A DNA stretch of 64,000 bases from Sphingomonas sp. ERG5 (GTDB lineage Bacteria > Pseudomonadota > Alphaproteobacteria > Sphingomonadales > Sphingomonadaceae). The notes under the pieces are model-generated. The model saw nothing but the letters and a program-made list of their open reading frames with translations, was not told the DNA's origin and did no database searches. The DNA is taken from the NCBI RefSeq assembly GCF_000803065.1, contig NZ_JSXI01000076.1:40804-104803 (forward strand), in the 5' to 3' direction. The position numbers and the translations under genes were made by a program. Shown in pieces: positions 9,216 through 17,832 of the stretch; the first letter of the stretch is position 1; each line of letters starts with the position of its first letter.

Positions 9216-9416
9216 TCAGACCCCGTCCTGCGCTTCGACGTATTCCACCTCGATCCGGTCGACATCGACGATGCGGCCACGCACCCGGACACGCCCACTG
9301 AGTCCATCCGCCGCGCTTTCATCGACGAAGCCAAGCCGCCAGCACACGCCGTCAACGTCGCGCAGGATCGGTCCGCGAGCACCGGGTTCAATAGTTCTGA
9401 CATGGAAGCTCGTTGA
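9216..9416 (-). pseudogene. Start-less reading frame resembling a short DUF5818-like protein
   Basis: A minus-strand frame closed by TGA at 9216-9218 and TAA at 9417-9419 encodes RTIEPGARGPILRDVDGVCW and then RLGFVDESAADGLSGRVRVR, GRIVDVDRIEVEYVE. The alternating strand pattern with VCWRLG and GRVRVRGRIVDVDRIEVE looks like small beta-barrel proteins of the DUF5818 type common in sphingomonads. No ATG, GTG or TTG opens the frame, so it is probably 5'-truncated. The overlapping ATG frame gives an implausible protein. Confidence 0.35.
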
Positions 9417-9599
9417 TTAGGAACTGGCCGAATTCATAGAGTGGCTTGGTGTCGGATAGAGGAAACTGCCTGAGGCGCATCCCGCGGGCCTCGGTCGGCC
9501 TTAGCCTTCAGGATCGATTTTGCCCAGCCATCGCAGGAAGTGGCACGTTCTAGTGACCCATCCAATGGGCCGACCAAGGTCCCTGCCGGTAATACGAGT

Positions 9600-9630
9600 T
9601 GCATAGTTATCAGCGTATGATAACTATGCA
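9600..9630. promoter_or_regulatory. Palindromic operator of the tumE/tumA-like operon
   Basis: TGCATAGTTATCA (9600-9612) is mirrored by TGATAACTATGCA (9618-9630): 13-bp perfect arms and a 5-base centre. It ends 6 bases before the ATG at 9637 and is AT-rich, in contrast to its surroundings, so it probably overlaps the promoter. The HTH protein encoded second in the operon is the natural candidate to bind it for autoregulation. Confidence 0.7.
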
Positions 9631-9636
9631 GGGTGG

Positions 9637-9996
9637 ATGAGCCGCACGACTCGTGCCTTGCTTCCGCTCGATGGCGAAGTGTTTGTCATCGAGCCTTCGG
9701 GGAACCACTGGGTCAAGTTCGAGGTCAAACGTGTGGCAAGCTCACCCGAGAGACCGCACGGCTTACGCTACTCGCTCACTCTGCACGACGGGAAGGGCGA
9801 GCGGCTGGTCGGATTCGACAATGCCCATCCCGTGACATCGGGTTCGGGACCGGGGGCGAAACAAACGGCTGCATTCGACCACAAGCATCGGCTGCGTACC
9901 ATCAGGCCCTACGAATACGCTGATGCCGCCAGCCTGTTGGCCGATTTCTGGAAGGAAGTCGAAGCGGTGCTGGCGCAGCGAGGAGTAAAGCTATGA
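9637..9996 (+). CDS. TumE-family (DUF6516) toxin
   Basis: 119 residues. The sequence HWVKFEVKRVASSPERPHGLRYSLTLHDGKGERLVGFDNAHP and the late basic HKHRLRTIRPYEYADAASLLADFWKEVEAVL match the small TumE/DUF6516 toxin family, in which a conserved DNAH(P) and a basic-aromatic stretch (R.R.Y.Y) recur. It is immediately followed, with a 4-bp overlap (ATGA), by an HVO_A0114-type HTH gene, the standard partner. Toxin-first order with an upstream palindrome supports a toxin-antitoxin operon that stabilises the plasmid. The toxic mechanism of this family is not known to me. Confidence 0.8.
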   Translation: MSRTTRALLPLDGEVFVIEPSGNHWVKFEVKRVASSPERPHGLRYSLTLHDGKGERLVGFDNAHPVTSGSGPGAKQTAAFDHKHRLRTIRPYEYADAASLLADFWKEVEAVLAQRGVKL

Positions 9997-10364
9997 CGAC
10001 GTTGAAAATCGGAATCGCCAGCCCGGCGGACTACAAAGCCCGGACCATGGCCATCGCGCGGGGCGAGTTGAAGCAGTCGGCGCAGGCGCCGAAGGTTTGG
10101 TTCACTTCTATCGAGAGCCTCGCCAAGGTGCTGTCCGATCGCAACCGGGAACTCCTGGCGCTGATCGCCAAGGAAAAGCCGGAGTCCTTGCAGGCGCTGG
10201 TCGAACGGACCGGACGAGCCAAGTCGAATCTGTCACGCACATTGAAGACGATGGAGCGTTACGGTCTCGTGCGTTTCGAGAAGCGGCCTAACCGGGCACT
10301 CGCTCCGCGCGTGAATTACGACGATATACGGCTCGACCTGTCGTTGCGCGCGCAGGCTGCCTGA
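9993..10364 (+). CDS. HVO_A0114-type HTH antitoxin (TumA-like)
   Basis: 123 residues with a winged helix-turn-helix: LLALIAKEKPESLQALVERTGRAKSNLSRTLKTMERYGLVRFEK. This fits the HVO_A0114 family of DNA-binding proteins paired with TumE/DUF6516 toxins. It probably neutralises the upstream product and represses the operon through the palindrome at 9600-9630. Its start overlaps the toxin stop by 4 bases, so the two are translationally coupled. Confidence 0.8.
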   Translation: MTTLKIGIASPADYKARTMAIARGELKQSAQAPKVWFTSIESLAKVLSDRNRELLALIAKEKPESLQALVERTGRAKSNLSRTLKTMERYGLVRFEKRPNRALAPRVNYDDIRLDLSLRAQAA

Positions 10365-10426
10365 TCGCGCAATCCCCAAAATGGTGGCGCGGCCCGGTGG
10401 GAGGCGACCCGGGCCGCGCCGTCTGG

Positions 10427-10801
10427 TCAGGCCAGGATCGCTTCTTCGACGCAGTCGATGCAGTCGCGGTTGCGAACCTGGCTGGCAGAATCGGGGCGGG
10501 GAGCAACCGCCTTGTCAGGACAATCATCGCAGTCCGGCTGCCCGGCATGAGGGGAGGGCCGCTTCATCGCCTTGATCCGCGCCTTGATGGCCTCGACGGC
10601 TTCTCGCGTGTTCACGCCTGTTTTCGAACTGGCTTCGGCGGTCAGGGCATCGGCGACGCGCTGGAGTTCCTGCCTGCGGACTGCGGTGACTGCAGCGGCA
10701 GGCTCAATCGCAATCTCGCCAAGGCCAGATGCCGGCTCGGCAGCGAGCGAAGGCTGGGCACCTACGGCAAGAAGCGCAAACAACAGGTATTTCAGTTTCA
10801 T
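10427..10801 (-). CDS. Secreted small protein with paired Cys motifs, unknown function
   Basis: 124 residues from the ATG at 10801, chosen because it begins a clean signal peptide (MKLKYLLFALLAVGAQPSLAAEP) and follows a GGAGACCACCC stretch. The mature part is helical and has two C-x2-C motifs, DCDDCPDK and DCIDCVEEAIL, near the C-terminus, which may form disulfides or bind a metal. It is the last gene of the minus-strand traD-traI run, so a periplasmic role in transfer is possible. I do not recognise the family. Confidence 0.7.
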   Translation of the reverse strand: MKLKYLLFALLAVGAQPSLAAEPASGLGEIAIEPAAAVTAVRRQELQRVADALTAEASSKTGVNTREAVEAIKARIKAMKRPSPHAGQPDCDDCPDKAVAPRPDSASQVRNRDCIDCVEEAILA

Positions 10802-10817
10802 GGGTGGTCTCCTGGTT

Positions 10818-11021
10818 TCAGAAAAAGCCGGTCCGGCGGCCATATGAGAGGTCGCTGGTTGCAGAGTCCCCGAGCGCCGACCGGCGCACGCTCAGAGTAA
10901 CGCCCCGACTGCCGCGACTGCGGTAGTGGAGGTCGCGGACATCGAGGTTGTTTCGTTCCGCCCAGTCCTGGGCGTCGCGTTCGTTGGCAAAGTCGCCGAT
11001 TTCCTGATGATCATAGGACAT
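10818..11021 (-). CDS. Small conserved-looking protein in the traI operon
   Basis: 67 residues: MSYDHQEIGDFANERDAQDW, AERNNLDVRDLHYRSRG and so on. The pattern 'FANERDAQDWAERNNLDVRDL' suggests a compact alpha/beta fold of the SPOR-like or swapped-hairpin type, but I cannot name it. Its start overlaps the end of the upstream 95-residue gene by 11 bases, consistent with coupled translation in one operon. No transmembrane segment is visible. Confidence 0.55.
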   Translation of the reverse strand: MSYDHQEIGDFANERDAQDWAERNNLDVRDLHYRSRGSRGVTLSVRRSALGDSATSDLSYGRRTGFF

Positions 11022-11298
11022 GCGTCTGGTCCTCTTCTGGGTTGGCAGGGCCGCGCACGCTGGCTGGGGCAGGGTTCGAAGCGGCGCTTTCGGCCAATCC
11101 GCCCGGCGTTGACGGGCAAAGCGCGACGAATGCAGCGGCGAGCGCGACAGCGATCATCGCCCAGACCGCAAGCGCCTGAACATCGGAACCGGGTGCGGCG
11201 AGGGCGAGCACCGCAAGCCAGATGAGGGTCGCGTGACAGCCATCGAACAGCCGGGTGGCGCGTGCCTGGGTGAAGGCGGGGATTGGCCGGCGCCTCAC
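11011..11298 (-). CDS. Two-helix membrane protein in the traI operon
   Basis: 95 residues with two hydrophobic segments (LIWLAVLALAAPGSDVQALA and VWAMIAVALAAAFVALC) joined by a short loop, and a polar C-terminus. Its ATG overlaps the traI stop by 4 bases (11295-11298), so it is translated directly after the relaxase. An inner-membrane location near the transfer machinery is likely. The family is not recognised. Confidence 0.6.
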   Translation of the reverse strand: MRRRPIPAFTQARATRLFDGCHATLIWLAVLALAAPGSDVQALAVWAMIAVALAAAFVALCPSTPGGLAESAASNPAPASVRGPANPEEDQTHVL

Positions 11299-14200
11299 AG
11301 GTCGAGCCCTAGCGACTTTTCGGGAACGGGGAGCTGCCGCACCGGCGCCTCTGGCACCGGACCCAGCACCGCATCTAGCTTGGCCCTGAGCTCCGGGCTC
11401 ATGCGCAGTTCGGGAACCTGGCGGGTTTCGATGGGATTGGTGTATCCGGCATCGACTTCGACCTTGCCGGTTACCTCAAGCGCGGAAGTCTTGTTGCCCG
11501 GTGTGCGGTCGAGCTGGAACTTGAGGGCCCCGAGATCATCGGTGACAACATGCATGTCATCAGTGGCGCGGGTGTTGAGGACATTTTGCGTCCGCTGGGT
11601 CGCGAGGTTGCGCTGGGAAGACGAGATCACCTCGATCGCATGGGCCTTGGTCATGCCCTGCGCCATGTGGGCATTGAGCGCATAGCCAAGATCGAGACGG
11701 CGCAGCATGGGGTCATTGGCGGGCAGGGTAAGCTGACGCTTGTCGGCAAGTTCGACCGTGACCGCGTCAGGCTTTGCTTCGATAACCTTCGCGTAAGTCG
11801 ACTTGGCAATGTCGCGGACGGCATCCTTGTCACGCCAGAACACCGTGTCGCCATCATGGATCCGGATGGACTTCTGGTCATAGAGCCCGAGCCGGTCGAA
11901 CTTGTGGTTTGGATCGATCCGGTCGGGATCGAAACTCAGGCGCTTGCCGCCCTTCTCGAGCGTGACCTTGCCGTCCTTGCGAATGTCGAGAATCGCATAT
12001 TCACCGCGCGCGAGGCCAATCTCGCGCACATCCATCCGCGCCTCGAGGACCTGGCCGCGCCGGTAGGTTGAGGCAAAGCGCAGTTCCTCGCGGCTGACAT
12101 TGGCGCTCTGAAGCGTTGTGAGCGCGATGCCTTCGCCCCTCAGCGCGCCCTCCTGGAGAAGCCCTTGCTGTACGAGGCTATTGATCTGGGTCCGGTCGTC
12201 GCGCCCGGCGGTGAAGATCGCCGTCGCCCCGCGCTTCTCCGGACTCAGCGACAACCAGAGCTCGGCGGCGCGCGCGACGTGGTTCTGACCCGCCTCGATC
12301 ACCCGGCCGTGCGCCGCCAGCAGATCAAGCGCGAGGCTGGCATGGCCTTCGTTCGAGAGCCCCGCGACCGCCAGCAGGAGCGGCGAATTCCTCTGACGGA
12401 TGCTCTCGTCCATCCGCACGGTCGCCTGGCCAGCGGCCTGCGAGACCGCGAACATCTTGCCTTGCTCGATCGCCGACAATTGCTGGCGGTCGCCCATGAA
12501 CGGCGCCTTGGCGACATCGAGTTGCTCGGCAATTGCGGTGAGCCGCAGCATGTCGCGCGAAGAGACCATCGAGGACTCGTCGGTGATGATGACGGTATTG
12601 CGCAGCGCTGCTTTGGAGGCTTCGAAGCGATCGCCAGATCCCTGGGCTGCCGCCGAACCATGCTTGTTGATGAAACTGGCGATGGTCCAGGCCTCGATCC
12701 CGGCTTCCTTCATCTGCTCGACCGACATCGTGCCTGAAGCACCGCCGCGCAGATCGGCGACCATCTTGTTCTGGAAGGCGAGGCCGATCAGCTTGATGCC
12801 TTCTGCGCCAAGCACCTTGCCCAGCGCACCAAGCAGGGTCGACTTGCCGGCGCCAGCAACGCCCTGGATGTTGAGAAACCGGTCGGTGCCCGAAAGGATC
12901 GCAACGCCGGCGGCTAGCTGACCTTCGTTCAACTGCCAGCTATCGACGCCGGCCCGCTCGAGCCCGAGTTCGCGAGCGGCCTCCTGAAGCCGGGCCATGG
13001 CCAGATTGGGCGCCATGAAAGCGCGGCCCTGACCGGCACCGGCATCTAGGCGGTCAAGTATCTGCTGTTCGCGCGCCAGCGCCTCAGGCGTCGTCACCAG
13101 GTCGTAGTGGCCGTCGGCGCGATCGGACTTGCCGGGAATGAGGTGGCCCTCCCGGATAAGTTCCCCGATCCGTGCGGCCACGGCCTCACCCTCGAGGCCC
13201 TTGATCTGGAAGCCGAGCGCACTCGCCAGGATGGCATGGGGCAAAAATGCCGCCTCTCGCTCGGAAAGGTGCCGGATAGCGGACGCGGTCGCGTGCTGGG
13301 CCTTGATGGTTTCAGCGGGGAGGAACAGTGCCGCCGTCCCGCTGACAGCCAGCGCGCTCGGTGGACGCATGGCCGCACTGATCCGCTCGGCGATCTCGCC
13401 GAAAGCCTGAGAGGCGGTTTCCCGAAGCGATGGCCTAGCCTGGTGCTGTACCCGCGCCATGGCCTCTGCGACGAGCGGCTTGCCGTCGAAGCCCAGTTCG
13501 GCAGCGCGGTCCTGCCATCCCCGAACCAGCGCGGTGCGATCCTCGACCGCAAGCTTGGGATCGCGGGTATAAAGCGTGATCTGCTTCTTGGTCGCCAGAG
13601 TTGTGGCTCCGATCTCGGCGATCTTGGCCTCGATCTCGGCAGCGCGGGTCGAAAACGCCTTGATGACCTCGCCTGGCACGCCCTTGATTTCGAAAGCGCC
13701 GTGCTTGCCGGCGGCCTCGGTCTCGTAGCCGAGCTTCTGCAACTGGGCGCGGAAGGCGGCATGGTAGAACTGGCCGATCGTCGTATTGTTCTTCCAGATC
13801 TCACCGTTCCACAGTGCCTTCCAGTTGCCCTTGAGATCGCGGGTGAGGTTTGCGACCACGGCGTGGATATGGCCTTGCGGATCGAGCGCGCGGCTCGTGT
13901 CATGGGCAAAGAGGGCATAGACGAGATTGCCGGTCCGCTCGGGCTCGCCGTTGCGGCTGCGTTCGTAATTGCGGGCCTCGGCGAACTGCTTCTCGACAAG
14001 CTGCGCCATGGTCGAACGCACCGCGGCCAGGTGTGCACCCAGAATCCGCCGGTCGCCCGAGACCAGTGCCAGGATTGAGGCAGACTTGGGCATCGAAAAG
14101 GTTAGATCGAGGCCTAGGCGGCGCCCCTCGACCTGCCCAACCTTATCGCCATCTGGCAGATGTCCGTTCAAGATCGCCTCGAACGCATCCCTCTCGACCG

Positions 14201-14339
14201 GACCCGCAAGTCCGAGATCGCGCGCACCCTCGCCAGCCCAGACCCCGGCTTCCGCGTTCTCTTCAGCCGTGTAGTAGTTGTCGTTCGCGAAATAGTCGGC
14301 GGCGCCGCTCGAAGACCGCACTGCTGCAATGGAGTGCAT
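11295..14339 (-). CDS. traI: TraI, MOBF-type conjugative relaxase/helicase
   Basis: 1014 residues. The TrwC/TraI relaxase domain occupies about 1-300: early tyrosines Y16 and Y22-Y23 for nicking, LDLTFSMPKSAS, and the three-histidine metal site FAHDTSR (H146) with DPQGHIHAVVAN (H157, H159). A RecD-like helicase follows, with Walker A GVAGAGKST near 493-501 and Walker B IITDESSM near 584. It nicks oriT, stays bound to the 5' end and unwinds the strand for transfer. It is shorter than F TraI (1756), closer to R388 TrwC (966). It starts 3 bases after traD stops. Confidence 0.96.
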   Translation of the reverse strand: MHSIAAVRSSSGAADYFANDNYYTAEENAEAGVWAGEGARDLGLAGPVERDAFEAILNGHLPDGDKVGQVEGRRLGLDLTFSMPKSASILALVSGDRRILGAHLAAVRSTMAQLVEKQFAEARNYERSRNGEPERTGNLVYALFAHDTSRALDPQGHIHAVVANLTRDLKGNWKALWNGEIWKNNTTIGQFYHAAFRAQLQKLGYETEAAGKHGAFEIKGVPGEVIKAFSTRAAEIEAKIAEIGATTLATKKQITLYTRDPKLAVEDRTALVRGWQDRAAELGFDGKPLVAEAMARVQHQARPSLRETASQAFGEIAERISAAMRPPSALAVSGTAALFLPAETIKAQHATASAIRHLSEREAAFLPHAILASALGFQIKGLEGEAVAARIGELIREGHLIPGKSDRADGHYDLVTTPEALAREQQILDRLDAGAGQGRAFMAPNLAMARLQEAARELGLERAGVDSWQLNEGQLAAGVAILSGTDRFLNIQGVAGAGKSTLLGALGKVLGAEGIKLIGLAFQNKMVADLRGGASGTMSVEQMKEAGIEAWTIASFINKHGSAAAQGSGDRFEASKAALRNTVIITDESSMVSSRDMLRLTAIAEQLDVAKAPFMGDRQQLSAIEQGKMFAVSQAAGQATVRMDESIRQRNSPLLLAVAGLSNEGHASLALDLLAAHGRVIEAGQNHVARAAELWLSLSPEKRGATAIFTAGRDDRTQINSLVQQGLLQEGALRGEGIALTTLQSANVSREELRFASTYRRGQVLEARMDVREIGLARGEYAILDIRKDGKVTLEKGGKRLSFDPDRIDPNHKFDRLGLYDQKSIRIHDGDTVFWRDKDAVRDIAKSTYAKVIEAKPDAVTVELADKRQLTLPANDPMLRRLDLGYALNAHMAQGMTKAHAIEVISSSQRNLATQRTQNVLNTRATDDMHVVTDDLGALKFQLDRTPGNKTSALEVTGKVEVDAGYTNPIETRQVPELRMSPELRAKLDAVLGPVPEAPVRQLPVPEKSLGLDL

Positions 14340-14342
14340 GGG

Positions 14343-16694
14343 CTACATCTCCATTCCATCATCCGGGCCGTCAGCGAGGCCGAGACCGGGCACCTCGGGG
14401 CCATTTGGACCGCCTGCGGAGCGTTCAATCCTGCTCTCCGGTTCGAGCGCTTCGCCAAGCTCGCGCGCGGTCTGGCTGACACGCTGGGCCGCAGTCTTGG
14501 CCTGTGCGCTCGGCGCCGGTTTAGTCGCACTTTCGGCGTCGCGGGTTTGCGCCTGCGCATCGATTGGCGAACCGCCGGGACGGAAGACCATCGTGTTGCC
14601 GAGACTGCCTGCGGCGAGCGGGCTTTCGCCTGGCATGGCTCCGGCAGGAGGTGCAGCAACATCCGGCTGCGGCGCAGGCGTTGGCGGCCTCGGCAGATCC
14701 TCATCGCGGTCGAGTTCTACTTTGGGCTCGAGCTCGTCTTTGGTTTCTCGGCCACCACCTTCTTCGTCTGCATCGTCGTCGCTGGCTGGCTTTGCTAACT
14801 CGATTGGCTCGACGTTCTCGCGCAGGATGTAGCCTTCGGCGACCGCCGGGTAGTCCTTGTAGGTGAGCTTGATCCGCGCAGCATCGAAGCCCTCGGGGAA
14901 TACCAGGAACCCGCGCAGCGAGGGCAGTTTCATGATATCGTCGGGCAGGACCAGAGGCTGGACTTCGGAGCGGGGGGTAATTGTCGCCGCATCGCGGATG
15001 TTGGAATAGCCGTAGCTGTAGGCCTCATCCATCATGCGCACCTCGCGGTGGCCGATGTAGTCCGAGCAGTGCTCAGCGGTATCGCGATCGGCGGCGGCCA
15101 GAATGAGCTTGGTGCGCGCCAGCGACGAGAGGTTCTGCGCGCCTTCCTTGCCGTAGGTCTCCGACAATTTGGCGAAGGAATGGATGCCGAGAACGAAGGC
15201 TCCGCCGAACCCCCGTGCGGTCTGTAAGCCGTCCTCGATTGCGGGCAGGCGGTGCAGCGCATGGACCTCGTCGAAGAAGAACCAGGTGCGCAACGAGCGC
15301 GTGCGCGGCAGGCGCATCAGCGTGTGCACTGCAAGGTTCATCCAGAGTGAGAGCAGCGCGCGGTTGAGGACGAGTTCGTTGTGCGAGGAGGTGATGAACA
15401 GGATGCTGCCCGGCTTGTCATCGGTGCGGATCCAGGCTTGTATCGAGAAGGGCTCCTTGCCCTCGGGCAGGAAGCGCAAGCCTTGCGCATTGGTGTTGAA
15501 CACGGCCCGGATCGACTCCGCCATCTTGGCCGCTTCGGGCGCAGTCAGGGGATCGGCGACGGTGTTTTCGAGCATCTTGTGGACCTCCTTGAGGTCCGCC
15601 ATCATCAACCGGCTTGCGAGCGCCTGGTTGGTCGCCTGGCCATCCTTCATGAGCTTGATGCAGGTCTCGACAAACAGCGTGCGCGCAGCGAGCATCCAGA
15701 AGGGCTCGGCCCCGCCGCCATCGGCCGGAAGCAGGGCTGCGGCGATACCGGTAAAATCGGCATGGTTCTTCGCCTCGCCGAACACCGACCAGCTCGGGCA
15801 ACGCTCATCCATCGGGTTGAGGATCACGTCGGTCTGGGGATTGTAGAACGCCTCGACGTAGGCACCGGTGAGATCGAAGACGACGGCGCGATCGCGGCGC
15901 AGGCGCATCTGGGCAATCAGCGCGCGCATCTGGGTGGTCTTGCCGGTCCCGGTCGAGCCGATCATCATCGTGTGCGACTGTTCGGTACGCCAGGGGAAGG
16001 CGACTCCGGCGAGCGAATAGGCGTGGTGAATGCCGGCCGCTTTACGCGGGGCAAGCGGCATCGCCATAACCTCGTCGAAGCTCATGTCGGGAAGCCGCTC
16101 GGCGATTTCCTGTTCGAGCGCAGCCCGGTTGTGGGCATTGATGACGGCTGCCAGCTCCGCACCGTCGACCAGCATCGCGCCGCGCTGGTGACGCTCTTCG
16201 AGGATCGACTTTCCGCGCCGCTTCGAGAAATCGACAAACCAGATGGCGAGCGGCACGGCGAGGAACAGCGAGATGAACAGCGAACCCCAGACTGCGCGCA
16301 TCATCCGGTTCCAGGCAATGGCAACATCGGGGTGTGAGGCGACCATCGAGATCGGGGCAGGGATCACTTCGCCAGAGGGCAGGGTGAGGTTGATGACCTT
16401 GCCGGGATTGAACTCCATGAACCCCCATCCGGCCGCGTAAATCCGCATGAGGATCATCTGCACTTCGTGTTCGTGGAGACGCAGCGCGAGCGCGACCGAG
16501 AGCACGAGGAGGAAGGTGATAAACCACACCATGAAAGGCAGGCGCGCGGAGGCAAACCACATCAGGAATTCATGGGTGATGAGCTGCGAACCGCGGGTGA
16601 AATCACCGGCATTGCGCGGCATGGTCCCGCGCGCCGAATGGTGCTGCAGCTTGCCCGGCCGAGCGCGGTCGGACCAGGTGTCAGGCTCCGCCAT
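14343..16694 (-). CDS. traD: TraD, type IV coupling protein
   Basis: 783 residues. Two N-terminal transmembrane helices (near 52-72 and 135-155), then the VirD4/TraD ATPase with Walker A GSTGTGKTT (246-254) and Walker B WFFFDEVHAL. The C-terminal ~140 residues are acidic, Pro-rich and disordered (DDDADEEGGG onward), as in TraD tails that contact the relaxosome. It brings the TraI-bound DNA to the secretion channel and powers translocation. The gene overlaps the upstream ribbon-helix-helix gene by 14 bases and leads into traI. Confidence 0.95.
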   Translation of the reverse strand: MAEPDTWSDRARPGKLQHHSARGTMPRNAGDFTRGSQLITHEFLMWFASARLPFMVWFITFLLVLSVALALRLHEHEVQMILMRIYAAGWGFMEFNPGKVINLTLPSGEVIPAPISMVASHPDVAIAWNRMMRAVWGSLFISLFLAVPLAIWFVDFSKRRGKSILEERHQRGAMLVDGAELAAVINAHNRAALEQEIAERLPDMSFDEVMAMPLAPRKAAGIHHAYSLAGVAFPWRTEQSHTMMIGSTGTGKTTQMRALIAQMRLRRDRAVVFDLTGAYVEAFYNPQTDVILNPMDERCPSWSVFGEAKNHADFTGIAAALLPADGGGAEPFWMLAARTLFVETCIKLMKDGQATNQALASRLMMADLKEVHKMLENTVADPLTAPEAAKMAESIRAVFNTNAQGLRFLPEGKEPFSIQAWIRTDDKPGSILFITSSHNELVLNRALLSLWMNLAVHTLMRLPRTRSLRTWFFFDEVHALHRLPAIEDGLQTARGFGGAFVLGIHSFAKLSETYGKEGAQNLSSLARTKLILAAADRDTAEHCSDYIGHREVRMMDEAYSYGYSNIRDAATITPRSEVQPLVLPDDIMKLPSLRGFLVFPEGFDAARIKLTYKDYPAVAEGYILRENVEPIELAKPASDDDADEEGGGRETKDELEPKVELDRDEDLPRPPTPAPQPDVAAPPAGAMPGESPLAAGSLGNTMVFRPGGSPIDAQAQTRDAESATKPAPSAQAKTAAQRVSQTARELGEALEPESRIERSAGGPNGPEVPGLGLADGPDDGMEM

Positions 16695-16971
16695 GGAAGG
16701 CCTCCATGCGCCGCTCGGCTTCGGTCAGAAGTTCGGTGTGTACCTCGGGGTATTCGCGCTGGACGATGAGGTCGAGCGCGAGGAAGGTATACTCGGACGA
16801 GAACTGCCGCCGGCGATCCTGCTCGGATGAACCGGAAAGGTCATCGATGAAGCGCTCGATGGCGATTCGCAGAAGCTTCGATCGGGAGATATTGCGCGAG
16901 ACCGCAGCGGCATTGGCCGCCTCGGCAACTGATCCGGGAAGCCGGACCGAAATCAGAACTGTTTCTGTCAT
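16681..16971 (-). CDS. Ribbon-helix-helix protein, probable relaxosome accessory
   Basis: 96 residues from the ATG at 16971. The start was chosen because MTETVLISVRLPGSVAEAAN opens a standard ribbon-helix-helix domain, while the longer frame adds a meaningless extension. The strand ISVRLP is followed by helix-turn-helix NISRSKLLRIAIERFIDDL. It begins the traD-traI operon and overlaps traD. That position matches TraY or TrwA-type proteins that bind oriT and regulate the operon. Direct similarity to TraY is not claimed. Confidence 0.75.
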   Translation of the reverse strand: MTETVLISVRLPGSVAEAANAAAVSRNISRSKLLRIAIERFIDDLSGSSEQDRRRQFSSEYTFLALDLIVQREYPEVHTELLTEAERRMEAFHGGA

Positions 16972-17443
16972 CACCAAACCCTTCGAAAAGGGCCCGGTGG
17001 AGATTGCGCCTGGATGTTTTAGGCCATCGCCGATGGCTTGGCAAGGGAAGGGGGAGCCGGTGCCTGCCGTATTCAAATGTATTACGCGCAAAATGGCGCA
17101 AATGCGTCGTCCCCAATTGTGTTCAGCAATTATCACACATTGTGATACATGGATGGCATTGCTGTATACGCGCGCAGTTCTGCCAATTTCTCCTACTGCC
17201 GTGCAGTGTACGGTCTGCACCCTTTCCCTTTGATCCTGTAGCTCTGATGGCTCGTGGTTTTGGGGGATCTAAGCCGAATCCGGGCGGGCTTTGCACGGCC
17301 TGTCAGCGGCATGCCGGCGCTGCGGCATTGCCCAGGATCGGCAGGGGCAACCGAGGCAGAAAGCGGCAGGGGGCTTGCCAAGCGGGCCGAGATGCCGATC
17401 CTCGCGCGCGGGAGGTTTCAGCACCAACCTACGAGGTACAACC
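16972..17443. other. Gene-free region upstream of the relaxosome operon; candidate oriT
   Basis: About 470 bases without a convincing gene, AT-richer around 17070-17170. It contains the palindrome TATCACA-CAT-TGTGATA (17131-17147) and short direct repeats GCGCAAA at 17086 and 17096. In MOBF plasmids oriT and accessory-protein sites commonly sit just upstream of the relaxosome operon, so this is the best place for them here. No nic sequence could be identified by eye, so the label is an inference from position and repeats. Confidence 0.4.
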
Positions 17444-17671
17444 ATGGCCAGAAAAGGAAGTCTCGAAGCCGAAAGACAGGCAATCGCAAAGGAGCGTCAA
17501 GCGCTGGAAGCGCGCGAGGCGAAACTGCGGACAAGCGAGCGGGCGGCAAGCGTCGAGCTGATGCACAAGTCGGTTCTCGGCAAGGCGCCGTTCGAGAGGG
17601 TCGAAGCATTCTTCGCCGCTCTCGGAAAGCTCGGTCTGGACGAAGCCGAGAAGCGCCTTCGGGCAAGCTGA
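17444..17671 (+). CDS. Small coiled-coil protein of unknown function
   Basis: 75 residues from the ATG at 17444 (GAGGTACAACC upstream). A charged coiled coil, SLEAERQAIAKERQALEARE, is followed by a globular-looking end KSVLGKAPFERVEAFFAALGKLGLDEAEKRL. I recall similar small proteins (DUF6437-like) on sphingomonad plasmids but am not sure of the name. It is transcribed away from the traD operon, so the region before it probably carries divergent promoters. Confidence 0.6.
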   Translation: MARKGSLEAERQAIAKERQALEAREAKLRTSERAASVELMHKSVLGKAPFERVEAFFAALGKLGLDEAEKRLRAS

Positions 17672-17716
17672 AACCGGCCTCGACAGAGGCCAGCGCAGCC
17701 GGGGTTCCCAAAGTTG

Positions 17717-17737
17717 CTGCCTGCCTTGCGCAGGCAG
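17717..17737 (+). terminator. Hairpin after the coiled-coil gene
   Basis: CTGCCTGC and GCAGGCAG form an 8-bp stem around a 5-base loop, 46 bases beyond the stop at 17671. No U-run follows, so it is a weak or Rho-assisted terminator at best. Confidence 0.4.
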
Positions 17738-17773
17738 GCGAGGGGGCCCCGGCTGTGCTTTATCTGGACACGC

Positions 17774-17797
17774 AAAAAAGGGGCCGGAGAGCCCCTT
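17774..17797 (-). terminator. Rho-independent terminator of the minus-strand 103-residue gene
   Basis: Read on the minus strand, AAGGGGC (17797-17791) pairs with GCCCCTT (17784-17778) around a six-base loop and runs into six T. It lies 36 bases past the stop codon at 17833, a textbook intrinsic terminator. Confidence 0.8.
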
Positions 17798-17832
17798 GTC
17801 GGTGCCCTCCGGCGCTGCGGTCGATGATCATT

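Noticed and set aside
9170..9403. ATG-started minus-strand frame of 77 codons
   Set aside because: Ser/Arg-rich with no structure; the overlapping frame (9216-9416) has the protein-like pattern instead.
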